Shown in pieces: positions 33,562 to 43,110 of a DNA stretch of 64,000 nucleotides. The notes under the pieces are model-generated. The model was not told the origin of the DNA. It saw nothing but the letters and a program-made list of their open reading frames with translations, and ran no database searches. This DNA is from Bacillota bacterium. GTDB lineage: Bacteria; Bacillota; Clostridia; Lachnospirales; Lachnospiraceae. A program made the position numbers and the translations under genes. Location of the stretch: assembly GCA_023386315.1 (NCBI GenBank), contig JAEWJZ010000023.1, positions 62,001 to 126,000 on the forward strand, read 5' to 3'. Within the stretch, counting starts at the first letter, position 1. Each line of letters starts with the position of its first letter.

Positions 33562-34864
33562 GACCCGGTTTGCCTTTTTTCTTGTTGTGCTGTGCGCAGC
33601 TGCCGTCTTAGGGGCGGATAAATTTGTTCCCTTACAGGCGGATAATCCGTATATGGGACAGCTTCCAGCTGTCTATGACGGAAGGAAAAATGGCCGTGCC
33701 CCGGCAGTGAAAAATCAGGGATCTCTTGGTACCTGCTGGGCATTTGCATCTTTACAGGCGTTAGAAGCCAGACTATTACCGGAAGAATCCTTCAATTTTT
33801 CCGAAGATCATATGTCTTTAAATAATGGATTTCTCATCCCCCAGGAAGAGGGAGGGGAGTATACCATGTCAATGGCTTACCTCCTTTCCTGGCAGGGACC
33901 GGTACTGGAGACAGATGATCCATATGGGGACGGAATATCCCCAAAAGGACTGAAAGCGGTAAAACATGTTCAGGAGATCCAGATGATACCTGGGAAAGAT
34001 TACGAAAAAATAAAGCGGGCAGTTCTCCGTTACGGAGGAGTTCAGAGTTCACTCTATACTGCTATGAATGGGGCTAAGAGCCAGTCAGCCAGCTATAATG
34101 AAGAGGCGTCCGCTTATTGTTACATAGGCTCTGAGCCGCCCAATCACGATTCCGTGATTATCGGCTGGGATGATGGATTTTCCAGAGAGAATTTTAATGT
34201 CCCGGTGAATGGTGACGGAGCGTTTATCTGTATGAACAGCTGGGGAGATGGATTTGGTGACCAGGGCTTTTTTTATGTATCCTATTATGATTCCAACATC
34301 GGTATGAATAATATAGTGTATTCCGCAGTAGAGGATCCGGGCAGATATGACAGGATCTATCAGTCGGATTTACGGGGCTGGGCAGGCCAGCTGGGGTATG
34401 GCAGCGACACAGTCTGGTTTTCCAATGTGTATGAGGCGGAAGAATCCCAATATTTGAAGGCTGCCGGATTCTATGCGACTGCACCCCATACATCTTATGA
34501 GATTTACGCGGTGCATAAGACTGGAAAAGAATCTGACATTATAAACGGCAATGAGTTTGACCGGAAAATTTTCCTTACAGACGGAGAGTTTGAGAATGCT
34601 GGTTACTATACCGTATCCTTTGACAAAAAGATGAAAAAAGAACTGAAATTAAAAAAGGGAGAGCGGTTTGCAGTCATTGTGAAAATTACCACTCCCGATA
34701 CAGTTCACCCTGCAGCGATTGAGTATGATGCAGGAGACGGAAGAACCTTTGTAGATTTATCTGATGGGGAGGGTTATATCAGTCCGGAAGGCAGAGTGTG
34801 GGAGAGAGTGGAAGAAAAACAGAACTGCAATTTGTGTCTGAAGGCGTATACGGCTGCTCAATAG
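33551..34864 (+). CDS. Papain-like (C1) cysteine peptidase with lectin-like C-terminal domain
   Basis: This 437-residue exported protein has a signal-peptide-like start (FAFFLVVLCAAAVLGADKF), then a C1-type peptidase domain with Gln in KNQGSLGTCWAFAS (catalytic Cys62), His199 in P-P-N-H-D-S-V-I-I-G-W and Asn229 in CMNSWGDGFGDQGFF. After about residue 270 comes a lectin-like domain (DTVWFSNVYEAEESQYLKAA). A family of bacterial C1 peptidases with a lectin-like domain is known. Its target is unclear. I prefer the TTG at 33551 because AGGAG (33539-33544 region) is 6 bases away; an ATG at 33545 lies too close. It overlaps the methyltransferase end. Confidence 0.9.
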   Translation: MKNKTRFAFFLVVLCAAAVLGADKFVPLQADNPYMGQLPAVYDGRKNGRAPAVKNQGSLGTCWAFASLQALEARLLPEESFNFSEDHMSLNNGFLIPQEEGGEYTMSMAYLLSWQGPVLETDDPYGDGISPKGLKAVKHVQEIQMIPGKDYEKIKRAVLRYGGVQSSLYTAMNGAKSQSASYNEEASAYCYIGSEPPNHDSVIIGWDDGFSRENFNVPVNGDGAFICMNSWGDGFGDQGFFYVSYYDSNIGMNNIVYSAVEDPGRYDRIYQSDLRGWAGQLGYGSDTVWFSNVYEAEESQYLKAAGFYATAPHTSYEIYAVHKTGKESDIINGNEFDRKIFLTDGEFENAGYYTVSFDKKMKKELKLKKGERFAVIVKITTPDTVHPAAIEYDAGDGRTFVDLSDGEGYISPEGRVWERVEEKQNCNLCLKAYTAAQ

Positions 34865-34888
34865 AAAAAGGTTTGAAGGAGAGAACAG

Positions 34889-35521
34889 ATGAGGGAGAAA
34901 AGAATTATTTTTGCAACTGGAAACGAAGGAAAAATGCGGGAGATCCGTGAAATCTTAAAGGATTTGGGAATGGAAGTGTGTTCCATGAAAGATGCCGGCA
35001 TTCATCTTGATATAGAGGAAAACGGAGCTACTTTTGGGGAAAACGCAGAAATAAAAGCCATGGCAGTGTGGAAAAAGTCCGGAGGCATCGTTCTGGCTGA
35101 TGATTCCGGTCTGGTGGTAGACTGCCTGGGCGGAGAGCCTGGAATTTACTCTGCCCGGTATATGGGAGAGGATACTTCCTATGAAATCAAAAATCAGACC
35201 ATTTTAAACCGTGCAGCCCTTGCGGTTGGAGAGGAGAGGAGTGCGCGTTTTGTCTGTAACATTGCTGCAGTACTTCCCGACGGGTCTGTGCTTCATACGG
35301 AAGCAGCCATGGAGGGACTGATTGCTGATAAGCCGGCTGGAGGCGGGGGTTTTGGTTATGACCCGATTCTTTATATACCAGAGTTTCATATGACTGCAGC
35401 GGAGCTTACCATGGACCAGAAAAACCGGATCAGTCACAGAGGGAAAGCGCTTGAAGCCATGAAAGATAAGCTGAAAGAACAGTTTGGGGAGGAGAATCAT
35501 GAAAGTACTGATTGTCAGTGA
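34889..35521 (+). CDS. rdgB: XTP/dITP diphosphatase (RdgB/HAM1 family)
   Basis: RdgB hydrolyses non-canonical purine nucleoside triphosphates (XTP, dITP) to monophosphates, keeping hypoxanthine and xanthine out of DNA. The 210-residue protein has the family motifs FATGNEGKMREI, LADDSGLVVDCLGGEPG with its acidic metal ligands, GGGFGYDPILYIPE and S-H-R-G-K-A. Its end overlaps the next gene by 23 bases, which indicates translational coupling. Confidence 0.95.
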   Translation: MREKRIIFATGNEGKMREIREILKDLGMEVCSMKDAGIHLDIEENGATFGENAEIKAMAVWKKSGGIVLADDSGLVVDCLGGEPGIYSARYMGEDTSYEIKNQTILNRAALAVGEERSARFVCNIAAVLPDGSVLHTEAAMEGLIADKPAGGGGFGYDPILYIPEFHMTAAELTMDQKNRISHRGKALEAMKDKLKEQFGEENHESTDCQ

Positions 35522-35993
35522 TACCCACCGGAAGGATGAAAATCTTCTGAGGGTGATCGGGGAAAACAAACCCTTTGACATGTTGATCCACCTGGGAGAT
35601 TCAGAAGGCAGTGAAAAGAAGATTGAGGGCTGGCTGGATGAAGGCTGTGAGCTTCACATGGTTCTTGGAAACAATGACTTTTTCTCAGATCTGGAACGGG
35701 AAAAGGAAATTAAAGTGGGCAGTTACCGGATACTTCTGACTCATGGACATTACTATAATGTATCTCTGGGAGTGGAGCGGCTGGAAGCGGAGGCCTTAGA
35801 GCGGAATATTCAGATCGCCATGTATGGACATACCCACAGACCGTTTTATGAGGTACATAACGGGGTTATAATCTTAAATCCCGGAAGTATGTCCTATCCC
35901 CGCCAGGAAGGCAGAAGACCCTCTTATATGATCATGGAACTGGATGAGCAGGGCGAAGTTCATTTTACTCTGAATTTTCTGGAAAAAGTATAG
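35499..35993 (+). CDS. Second YfcE/YsnB-type phosphodiesterase
   Basis: The 164-residue protein repeats the metallophosphoesterase motifs VSDTHRKDEN, HLGDSEGSEK, VLGNNDFFSD, LTHGHYYN and MYGHTHRP. It is a paralogue of the gene at the start of this operon; pairing with rdgB is often seen in Firmicutes. GGAG sits 5 bases before the ATG at 35499, inside the rdgB reading frame. The alternative ATG at 35484 would add five residues and has no ribosome site. Confidence 0.92.
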   Translation: MKVLIVSDTHRKDENLLRVIGENKPFDMLIHLGDSEGSEKKIEGWLDEGCELHMVLGNNDFFSDLEREKEIKVGSYRILLTHGHYYNVSLGVERLEAEALERNIQIAMYGHTHRPFYEVHNGVIILNPGSMSYPRQEGRRPSYMIMELDEQGEVHFTLNFLEKV

Positions 35994-36001
35994 ATACAAA
36001 T

Positions 36002-36052
36002 AAAACCCTGACAGAGAGACTTGATGACTCATGGGCTCTGTCAGGGTTTTGT
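36002..36052. terminator. Bidirectional terminator
   Basis: AAAACCCTGACAGAG (36002-36016) pairs with CTCTGTCAGGGTTTT (36036-36050), 15 perfect pairs. T residues follow on the plus strand, and an A run flanks the left arm. It separates the rdgB operon from the convergent GH4 gene. Confidence 0.92.
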
Positions 36053-36065
36053 TTATTATTTATAA

Positions 36066-37463
36066 TTAGTTCCAGCCCTCTGGCAGGTATGCCAGGGTGT
36101 TTGCAATCATATCGTCTGCAAGTTTCTTCACCTCTGCGTCGCCTGCTCTGCCCTTAACCAGAGGATCACTTAAGAAAGCTTCATAAACCAGTTTGCGGTC
36201 ACAGGTAAGCGCTGCGTTTAAAATCCGTTCGTGATTAGCAACGTGAGGCTTGATAAGTTCCAGTACTTCTTCCGGAATTGTTCCTGCTATGACTGGCTTA
36301 ATGCTGTCGCGGCTGAATACTGCATTTGTCTCTACAACGGCATCTTTTGGCAGGTTTGCAATCTGTAAGAAGGAGTTTGGTATGTTTACATTGCTGATGG
36401 TGCGGTCCAGGCCGCATAAAGATTTAATTAAAAGAATTCCTTCTTCTCCTGACGGCTTTAATTCAATTTCTTCTTCTCCATTTGCCAGGCGGCGGCTCTT
36501 TGCCAGACGTTCTTTTAAGTCATTCTTTCTCCAGTCAACTGTGGTGAGTCCGAATTTCCAGGATTTCACAGTCTCCGGGTCTTTGAGATAGTCGGTTCCA
36601 GGCATGAATTCTGCAAGATGACGGTCTCCCGCAGCTGCAATCAGGCCATAGCGGCGGAAAAGGTCGAATTTTACCCGGTGCGCACACTCAAAAGTGCTGT
36701 TTGCCCAGTTCTTATCCGGCTCTTCATAGCCCTCCTCATAATGAGCATCGATATAATCACGGTAAACGGGGAATAAATCGATTCCTTTATAGGAAGCCTC
36801 ATCAAACCAGGTAAAATGGTTAATACCCAGAACGTTTACATGAATGTCTCTGCGGTCAATGGATTCCAGTCCAAAGGTTTCCTCGCAGATTCCCTTTAAT
36901 ACCTTCTGGGTGCCGAATACTTCATGGCAGCAGCCAAAGGCTTTAATCTGGGGAAATACATGATAAAGAGTCTTAACACACAAAGACATGGGATTGGTAT
37001 AGTTAATTACCCATACATCGGGTGCATATTCCTTTATTGCCTCCGCAATGGTTACAAACATTGGTATGGTGCGCAGTGCACGGATCATTCCGCCAGGGCC
37101 GGCCGTATCCCCGACTGACTGATAGATACCAAGTCTTTCCGGAAGATGAACATCGGAATCCATCTCGTCAAAGGTACCGGGGAGAATGGAGATTACTGCA
37201 AAATCGCAGCCTGTCAGCGCATCTTTTAAGGATTCAGACTGGACGTAATCCCATTTTCCAATGGTGTCCCTGCGTGCGCTCAGATGGCTGCCGATGATTT
37301 CATTGTTTTTGGAAGCAGCGGGATCAATGTCATAAAGCCGGATGGTTCCGCTCATGGAATCATCCATGGATAGGTCCGTCATAAAGGTCCAGGCCCAGCC
37401 TCTGGAGCCTCCGCCGATGTAAGCGATCTGAATGTCGCTTACTTTGTTGTTTTCGTATTTCAT
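36066..37463 (-). CDS. GH4 glycoside hydrolase, alpha-galacturonidase-like (LplD type)
   Basis: GH4 enzymes use NAD and a divalent metal to cleave glycosides by oxidation-elimination. The 465-residue protein has an N-terminal NAD-binding segment IAYIGGGSRGW, the N-Y-T-N-P-M motif and the metal-ligand region AFGCCHEVFG with Cys and His. That C-C-H-E-V-F-G segment resembles the LplD branch, reported to hydrolyse alpha-galacturonides, more than the alpha-glucosidase or phospho-glycosidase branches. The assignment inside GH4 is therefore moderate. AGGAGG precedes the start. It is divergent from an AraC-type regulator, likely its controller, and marks the left end of the acidic-glycan locus. Confidence 0.82.
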   Translation of the reverse strand: MKYENNKVSDIQIAYIGGGSRGWAWTFMTDLSMDDSMSGTIRLYDIDPAASKNNEIIGSHLSARRDTIGKWDYVQSESLKDALTGCDFAVISILPGTFDEMDSDVHLPERLGIYQSVGDTAGPGGMIRALRTIPMFVTIAEAIKEYAPDVWVINYTNPMSLCVKTLYHVFPQIKAFGCCHEVFGTQKVLKGICEETFGLESIDRRDIHVNVLGINHFTWFDEASYKGIDLFPVYRDYIDAHYEEGYEEPDKNWANSTFECAHRVKFDLFRRYGLIAAAGDRHLAEFMPGTDYLKDPETVKSWKFGLTTVDWRKNDLKERLAKSRRLANGEEEIELKPSGEEGILLIKSLCGLDRTISNVNIPNSFLQIANLPKDAVVETNAVFSRDSIKPVIAGTIPEEVLELIKPHVANHERILNAALTCDRKLVYEAFLSDPLVKGRAGDAEVKKLADDMIANTLAYLPEGWN

Positions 37464-37611
37464 AAAGGTTTCCTCCTGAAACTAAGAAATATTAAATAGG
37501 TTCGTATCACTCTCTATTGCATATTATAATGCATTATAGTATTATAATACTTATATAATTGATGCTTATTTCATGATAATCATACTTTTGGCTACTGATT
37601 TGGAGGAGGAA
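37464..37611. promoter_or_regulatory. Divergent control region with palindromes
   Basis: Between the GH4 gene and the AraC-type gene lie TGCATATTATAATGCA (37518-37533, arms TGCAT/ATGCA) and GTATTATAATAC (37539-37550, perfect). TATAAT occurs on both strands within these, so each palindrome may overlap a promoter. The AraC-type protein is the obvious candidate to bind. Confidence 0.45.
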
Positions 37612-38475
37612 ATGGAACGTATCATATTTGAGGAGAGCATGGAAGGCGTTGTCATCGATGAGGTGGTGCGGGATGATGGATTTTCCATGACAATGAAGCA
37701 TTTTCATGATACTTATGAACTGTATTTTCTCTTAAGCGGGGAACGATATTATTTTATTGATAAAGAGACCTATTACGTGAAAACAGGAGATGTGGTTTTG
37801 GTCAACCGGCAGCAGGTGCATAAGACGAGCCAGGCAGGGAGCGGAAGCCATGACCGGATTTTACTTCAGCTTAACGGGAGGTATTTAGAAACCTGGTTAA
37901 ACCATGCGGGAGTTTATTCCCTGGAAAAGCTTTTCGGAGATTATTATGGTGTAGCCAGACTTTCGGAAAAGGAATGGGAGGAGATGAAGACCCTGCTTCT
38001 GTCAATCAGAGACGAATTAAGGGGCAGGAGGGAGCGGTATGAAGTCATGGTCCGTCTTATGATTTCCAGAATTCTTCTTATGGTTTACAGAAGCCGGAAG
38101 AAAAATGTATTAAAGGATATGCCTCCTACGGTTCAGACATCAAAGCATGGAAAAGTACATGAGGTGGCGGAGTATTTAACGCTCCATTGTGAGTCAGCGG
38201 AAAGTCTGGAGGAACTGGCGGAACGTTTTTTTATCAGCAAATCCTATTTAAGCAGGATCTTCCGGGAAGTGACGGGATTCTCTGTCAATGAATACCGGAA
38301 TTTAGCAAGGGTGCGAAAAGCCAGAGAGCTTCTTTTAAACAGTGAATATTCAGTGACAGAGATATCAGAACTTCTGGGGTTTGAGAGTGTCACATATTTT
38401 GAACGGGTATTTAAAAAGCATACCGATGCCACGCCTTTGAAATATAGAAAAGAGACGAAAAGAACGGAGCAGTAA
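37612..38475 (+). CDS. AraC-family regulator with cupin sensor
   Basis: The 287-residue protein has an N-terminal cupin-like sugar-sensing domain (FHDTYELYFLLSGERYYFID, TGDVVLVNRQQVHKT) and a C-terminal AraC helix-turn-helix (LAERFFISKSYLSRIFREVT and VTEISELLGFESVTYFERVF). It presumably controls the divergent GH4 gene, and perhaps the locus to its right. The ATG at 37612 is just after GGAGGAGG; the in-frame ATG at 37573 lacks a ribosome site. The terminator below begins inside its last codons. Confidence 0.9.
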   Translation: MERIIFEESMEGVVIDEVVRDDGFSMTMKHFHDTYELYFLLSGERYYFIDKETYYVKTGDVVLVNRQQVHKTSQAGSGSHDRILLQLNGRYLETWLNHAGVYSLEKLFGDYYGVARLSEKEWEEMKTLLLSIRDELRGRRERYEVMVRLMISRILLMVYRSRKKNVLKDMPPTVQTSKHGKVHEVAEYLTLHCESAESLEELAERFFISKSYLSRIFREVTGFSVNEYRNLARVRKARELLLNSEYSVTEISELLGFESVTYFERVFKKHTDATPLKYRKETKRTEQ

Positions 38476-38498
38476 ACGTTCTTTTCGTCTCTCTTTTT
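38451..38498. terminator. Terminator at convergent AraC/GH105 ends
   Basis: AGAGACGAAAAGAACG (38451-38466) pairs with CGTTCTTTTCGTCTCT (38477-38492), 16 perfect pairs, followed by CTTTTTAT. The left arm lies inside the end of the AraC-type gene. Its position suits termination from both sides. Confidence 0.92.
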
Positions 38499-38510
38499 AT
38501 GGTCAGACAG

Positions 38511-39629
38511 CTATTTCACAAGTGCCTCACAGAGTGCGGTGAGAGCAAGTGCCTGACCATAAGCCATAGGCATGATCAGGACATTCTTATAGTGGTTGCC
38601 GTCCATTCCGATTCCGGTTCCTGCAGATACATTCAGTACAGTTCCGTCCTCGGAAACATTATCGCAGATCGCTAAGATTGCACGATCAGCAGCTTCTCTA
38701 TACTCATCGCCCAGAACTCCTCCTTTTACGCCTCTTAAAATTCCGGCGGCAATGGCAGCTGAGCCGGATACCTCTTCGTAGCTGGTTTCATCTGTCAGAA
38801 CTGTCCGCCACAATCCGGAGGGCGCCTGGAGCTTTAAGAGCGCCGCTGCCTGTGACTTAAATGTATCAATCAGATAGGTTCTTACTCCTTCATTTAAATC
38901 ATCCCCGCAGGTATCTATAAATTCCATGATTCCGTAAGTGAACCAGGAATTTCCCCTGCACCAGAAGACACCGCCAAAATTATCCATTCGTTCAAAACTG
39001 AATCCATGATGGAAAAGTCCGGTCTGTTTATCAAATAAATATTTGATGTGTACCAGAAACTGATGGAGGGCTTCATTTTTCCAGGCCGGATTTTCTGCCT
39101 GCTGTCCCATTCTGTTTAAGAAGAGTACGGACATAAACAGAGTGTCGATCCATATCTGACCTTCATTGAGCGTTACCCCGTTCCGGTCCCCAATAGCGCT
39201 GGTTACGTGCTGAAAGCCATTGTCTGCCGTCCTGGGAAGCTCGTTAATCAGCCAGTCTGCCTGTTGTGTGCAGAGCTTATAAAAGCTCTCTGAGTCCTTA
39301 AGCCTGCTGTGAAGGCAGGAAAGGGGAAGAAATGGGGCGGTTGTATTGATGTTTTTGGAGGGGAGCCCGTTTTTTAAATGACCGCTGTACCAGGTTTCAA
39401 AGAAAGGAAGGTACCGGTCGTCTCCGTAGAATTCCTGCAGTTTATATAAGCCGTAAAGACCAACGCCCTGAGGCCAGTCCCATTCTTCAATTCCGAAATC
39501 TCTCTGGATGATTCCCTTTTTGGTGTCTGTAGAACTGACGGCTTTATCTTTGTCATAGTCACAGCCTCCCAGATTCATAAGCTTTTCCACCACCAGATGG
39601 ATTTTTTCAAGCAGTCTTTCGTTTGTCAT
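38511..39629 (-). CDS. GH105 unsaturated uronyl hydrolase (first copy)
   Basis: GH105 enzymes (YteR/YesR group) remove the 4,5-unsaturated uronic acid left at the non-reducing end by polysaccharide lyases. The 372-residue cytoplasmic protein has the family's DWPQGVGLYGLYKLQEFYGD, the catalytic aspartate region IWIDTLFMSVLFL, the W-C-R-G-N-S-W-F motif and GLWRTVLTDETSYEEVSGSA. The start is at 39629 because GGAG is 10 bases upstream; an ATG nine bases earlier nearly touches it. It is last in an operon with the response regulator and sensor kinase. Substrate could be unsaturated GalA-Rha (pectin) or GlcA-containing sugars. Confidence 0.92.
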   Translation of the reverse strand: MTNERLLEKIHLVVEKLMNLGGCDYDKDKAVSSTDTKKGIIQRDFGIEEWDWPQGVGLYGLYKLQEFYGDDRYLPFFETWYSGHLKNGLPSKNINTTAPFLPLSCLHSRLKDSESFYKLCTQQADWLINELPRTADNGFQHVTSAIGDRNGVTLNEGQIWIDTLFMSVLFLNRMGQQAENPAWKNEALHQFLVHIKYLFDKQTGLFHHGFSFERMDNFGGVFWCRGNSWFTYGIMEFIDTCGDDLNEGVRTYLIDTFKSQAAALLKLQAPSGLWRTVLTDETSYEEVSGSAAIAAGILRGVKGGVLGDEYREAADRAILAICDNVSEDGTVLNVSAGTGIGMDGNHYKNVLIMPMAYGQALALTALCEALVK

Positions 39630-39634
39630 TGTTG

Positions 39635-41161
39635 TCATTCTCCTTTATGCTTTGTGTTTTTTAGTTTTTCAATGTAATCTGTGGGCGGAAGACCCGTATA
39701 TCGTTTGAATACCTGGCTGAAATACTGGGGATTGCTTCCAAATCCCACCTGCCTTGCGATCTGTTTGATGTTGTCGTTGTGATAGAAGGTCATCAGCCGT
39801 ATGGCTTCCTCCATACGCTCCTTATTTAAATAATCAGAAAAGCGCATTCCTTCTTCCTTCACAAACTGCTTGCTTAAATATCCGACGCTGACAAACAGGT
39901 AATTTTCAGCCAGCCATTTTAAAGACAGATTTTCAGAATCCAGATGTTCCCTGATATAAGTTTTTAAAAGAGCGATATTGGAGCTTGACTTATGGCCTCC
40001 TGTTTCATACTCCTTCTGTACCAGAACGACTGACAGAAGGTTTCGGATTTCGGAAACGTTATCGCAGGAATACAGCCGTCTGAAAAAGTCACAGGCTGCA
40101 TCAATGGGCGGTTTTTCCTGATTTAAGTCTGCCTGCAGAAAGAGGCCAAGTGCAAGACTTCTGGCAGTGGCCGGCGGCATGGAATCAATAAAAACGGAAT
40201 TTAAAAGTTCCGTAGCCTGGACGATGTCCGGTGCAGAGGTAATGGAATCCTCTAAGCGGCTGATCATCCATGGAGCCGTAATATGATTCCTGATCTCATA
40301 GCTTTCCCCTTTTTCGCTGAGCAGAAGAATCCGTTCAAAACGGGAAATTTTCTGGATCACAAAGTGAAAAAGTTTTTCGGAGGTTTCCATGTGGATAAAT
40401 TCCGTTTCAAAGGTGACGGACTGATTGGGATAATGCAGTTTTAGTATGGAGTTTTTAACCCTTTCCTGTATTGCGAGAGTGGAAGCAGGAAAGATTAAGA
40501 CTGCAGTGTTTTTTACATAAAGTATGGAAAAATCCATGTGGAGTCCTTCTGAACCCAGAATTTTAACGATATCAGAAGTGAAATTTTTTAAATACGGTTC
40601 TTCTACAAAGGAGCAGATGCATGCATTGAGGCAGTTTTCAGGCAGGGATAACAACTCCTTATATTTGCAAAATACGCCTGAAAAGGTATCCTGATGTTCC
40701 AGAAGCTCCATGATGAAGCTTTGTTCCAACGGAATGTGCAGAGTTTTTAAAAGGTCCTGCTGCTGGGATATGCGGCGGGACTCCTCCTGCAGGCGTTCTT
40801 TCCGGATGGAAACAAGGGAATCGATCAGTTCATTTTTATCCGTAGGCTTTAATAAATAAAAACGGACTCCGTATTTCATCGCCTGCTTGGCATATTCAAA
40901 GTCATTGTAGCCGGAAAGCAGAATAAAGGAGATTTTAGAATCTGTTTTCATGGATCGTTCGATTAAATCCAGCCCGTTTAAAATGGGCATCCGGATATCG
41001 GTGATTACCACATCCGGATATTCATCACATATGATGTCATAAGCTTCCATTCCATTTTTGGCAGTTGCAATCAGCTCATAGCCTAAGGATTCATAATCGA
41101 CCATTTGGGAAAGCGCTTCTCTGATAATTTGTTCATCATCCACAATCATTAATCTCAGCAT
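39635..41161 (-). CDS. YesN-type response regulator with AraC DNA-binding domain
   Basis: The 508-residue protein has an N-terminal receiver domain with acidic MIVDDEQII, phosphoacceptor in VITDIRMPILNG and lysine in LLKPTDKN. A divergent middle region follows, and then a C-terminal AraC domain (WLAENYLFVSVGYLSKQFV and IKQIARQVGFGSNPQYFSQV). It is cotranscribed with the kinase upstream (1-base gap) and overlaps the GH105 control region. I used the ATG at 41161, preceded by AGGAGG; an in-frame extension to 41200 is unlikely. It presumably activates the divergent importer/GH38 genes. Confidence 0.92.
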   Translation of the reverse strand: MLRLMIVDDEQIIREALSQMVDYESLGYELIATAKNGMEAYDIICDEYPDVVITDIRMPILNGLDLIERSMKTDSKISFILLSGYNDFEYAKQAMKYGVRFYLLKPTDKNELIDSLVSIRKERLQEESRRISQQQDLLKTLHIPLEQSFIMELLEHQDTFSGVFCKYKELLSLPENCLNACICSFVEEPYLKNFTSDIVKILGSEGLHMDFSILYVKNTAVLIFPASTLAIQERVKNSILKLHYPNQSVTFETEFIHMETSEKLFHFVIQKISRFERILLLSEKGESYEIRNHITAPWMISRLEDSITSAPDIVQATELLNSVFIDSMPPATARSLALGLFLQADLNQEKPPIDAACDFFRRLYSCDNVSEIRNLLSVVLVQKEYETGGHKSSSNIALLKTYIREHLDSENLSLKWLAENYLFVSVGYLSKQFVKEEGMRFSDYLNKERMEEAIRLMTFYHNDNIKQIARQVGFGSNPQYFSQVFKRYTGLPPTDYIEKLKNTKHKGE

Positions 41162-41162
41162 G

Positions 41163-42923
41163 TCAAACCTCCTGTTCTTTTGGAATAGACAGCATAACAA
41201 CTGCCATTCCGTTCTTATTATAAAAATTCAGTCCGTAATTGTTGCCATAGAGTAATTTTAACCTGGAATTAATGTTCACCAGCCCCACACCTGATCCCTG
41301 GGGCAGGATTTCCCTGCTTTCAATTTTGGAGAGTAAGTCAGGTTCAAAACTGGAACCGGTATTGGATACCTTGATCTGATAATCCAGTTCCATTTCCTTA
41401 ATTGTAACCCGAATGCAGCACATTTCGTCCGTAGCTTCCATGGCATGCTTCAGCGCATTTTCCACAAGAGGCTGTATACATAGTTTTGGGACAAAAATGT
41501 GGGAAATATTCTCCGGAATATCCAGCTCAAAGTTCAGCCTGTCCTTAAAGCGCATTTCCTGAATCCGGATGTAGTCATTTAACACTTCCAGCTCGTCAGA
41601 GAGAGGGATGATATCCTTTTGCCCTGCAATGGAAGCACGGAATAAGTTGCCGAGAGAGCGGACCATCATGGAGATATCGTCAGCTCCGTATTTTTGGGCC
41701 ATCCAGTTGATGGTATCCAGCGTGTTGTATAAAAAGTGGGGATTAATCTGCTGCTGAAGCATCTTAATCGTGGAATCCCTTAAAAGCAGCTGTTTGTCAT
41801 AATTTTCATCTCTTAGTACTTTTACGCTGTGGGTCATCTCATCAAAGCTGCGGTGGAGCTGGCCGATTTCATCCTGTCTGTTCTCATAATCATAGGGCTT
41901 TATGCTAAGGTCAGGAGCTTCCCCGTTTCCAAAACGCTGGATTTTTTCAATTAAGTAATCCAGGTGGCGGAAAATATAGCGGAAAAGTAAATTCACCAGA
42001 ATTGCTGTAACCAGGATAATGAAAAAGGTAAATAAAAGAATCTGCATGGTGATAAGGCGGACGTTGTTAAACAGGGGGTTATAATCTCTGAAATAGAGGT
42101 AGTCCCAGCCAGTATAGGGAATATAGCCGGTTATTATAAACTCCTTTTTATGATCCAGAGAGGCTATTGTATAGGTGTTTTCCCTGTCCTGTCTGTCAGC
42201 GATGAGTTCCAGACAGTATTCCTGGTGATAGGACTCCTCCGGATAGATCCGCTTTTCTCCGGTCATCAAAACGAATCTGGAATTGTCCGCCAGACTTCCG
42301 GAACTTTTTAAACCATCCTCAATCATACGCTCCATATCAACGGTAACATAGAGTCCTGCCAGCTTTTTCAGGCTTAAATATTTCAGCTTTAAGATCTGCC
42401 TTGCACATACGGTATCGTCACCTGGTTCAATGGCGGAGTACCATATGGCTTTGCCCTTTAAGCGGTCAATTGCCTGACCAAGCTCCATACGGTTGAATCT
42501 GTCAATATCATCCGAACGTCCCATGCAGATATTGGATCCGTCATCTAATACGATGTTGATGGATTTGACATATCTGCTCTGGTAAATATAGGAGTAGAGC
42601 TGCTGATAAATGTCTCTTTTTGCAAGAGCTCTCCGGTCACTGTATGGCTTTTCCATAAGAAAAGACAAATTCTCCTGCAAAACGGAATCTCCAATTATGT
42701 TGTCCGTCACATTTTCAACCATCTGCATTTCCGATTCCAGATAGGTGGTTACGTGGCTTAAGGAGTCGGCATTTGCCTGGTAAAGTACTTCGTTATAGCG
42801 GTGGGTCAGAATCCGTATGCTGATCAGGATTGTGAGGCACAGGGTGAAAAGAGCAAGGAGAAAAACCGTCAGTATTTTTTTGTATAAAGACAGGTTGTTA
42901 AACCAGACCGTACATCGTTTCAT
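41163..42923 (-). CDS. YesM-type sensor histidine kinase
   Basis: The 586-residue kinase has a transmembrane helix near residues 12-37, an extracellular sensor domain, a second helix (about 278-305), a HAMP linker and a YesM-class kinase domain: phospho-accepting histidine in QQINPHFLYNTLDTI, N box VENALKHAME and G box region with G-S-G-V-G-L. It pairs with the regulator downstream and is divergent from the sugar-binding protein gene at 43111, which suggests that both respond to the same imported glycan. Its start at 42923 has AAAGGA upstream. Confidence 0.92.
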   Translation of the reverse strand: MKRCTVWFNNLSLYKKILTVFLLALFTLCLTILISIRILTHRYNEVLYQANADSLSHVTTYLESEMQMVENVTDNIIGDSVLQENLSFLMEKPYSDRRALAKRDIYQQLYSYIYQSRYVKSINIVLDDGSNICMGRSDDIDRFNRMELGQAIDRLKGKAIWYSAIEPGDDTVCARQILKLKYLSLKKLAGLYVTVDMERMIEDGLKSSGSLADNSRFVLMTGEKRIYPEESYHQEYCLELIADRQDRENTYTIASLDHKKEFIITGYIPYTGWDYLYFRDYNPLFNNVRLITMQILLFTFFIILVTAILVNLLFRYIFRHLDYLIEKIQRFGNGEAPDLSIKPYDYENRQDEIGQLHRSFDEMTHSVKVLRDENYDKQLLLRDSTIKMLQQQINPHFLYNTLDTINWMAQKYGADDISMMVRSLGNLFRASIAGQKDIIPLSDELEVLNDYIRIQEMRFKDRLNFELDIPENISHIFVPKLCIQPLVENALKHAMEATDEMCCIRVTIKEMELDYQIKVSNTGSSFEPDLLSKIESREILPQGSGVGLVNINSRLKLLYGNNYGLNFYNKNGMAVVMLSIPKEQEV

Positions 42924-43110
42924 AATCAGATTTCCTTTCTCAGATAATCGTATTATATAGTAAAACATCGAAAAAATAAATTGGTAAACAGTCTCAAATT
43001 ACATAAAGCTGTTTTTTCAACCATAAAAAGCCGTATTTTAACTTTACGTTTGTGCATATTTGACATAAAATGTGGTTATCTTAAAGAAATCAAATGGGAG
43101 GTTTTGCAAA

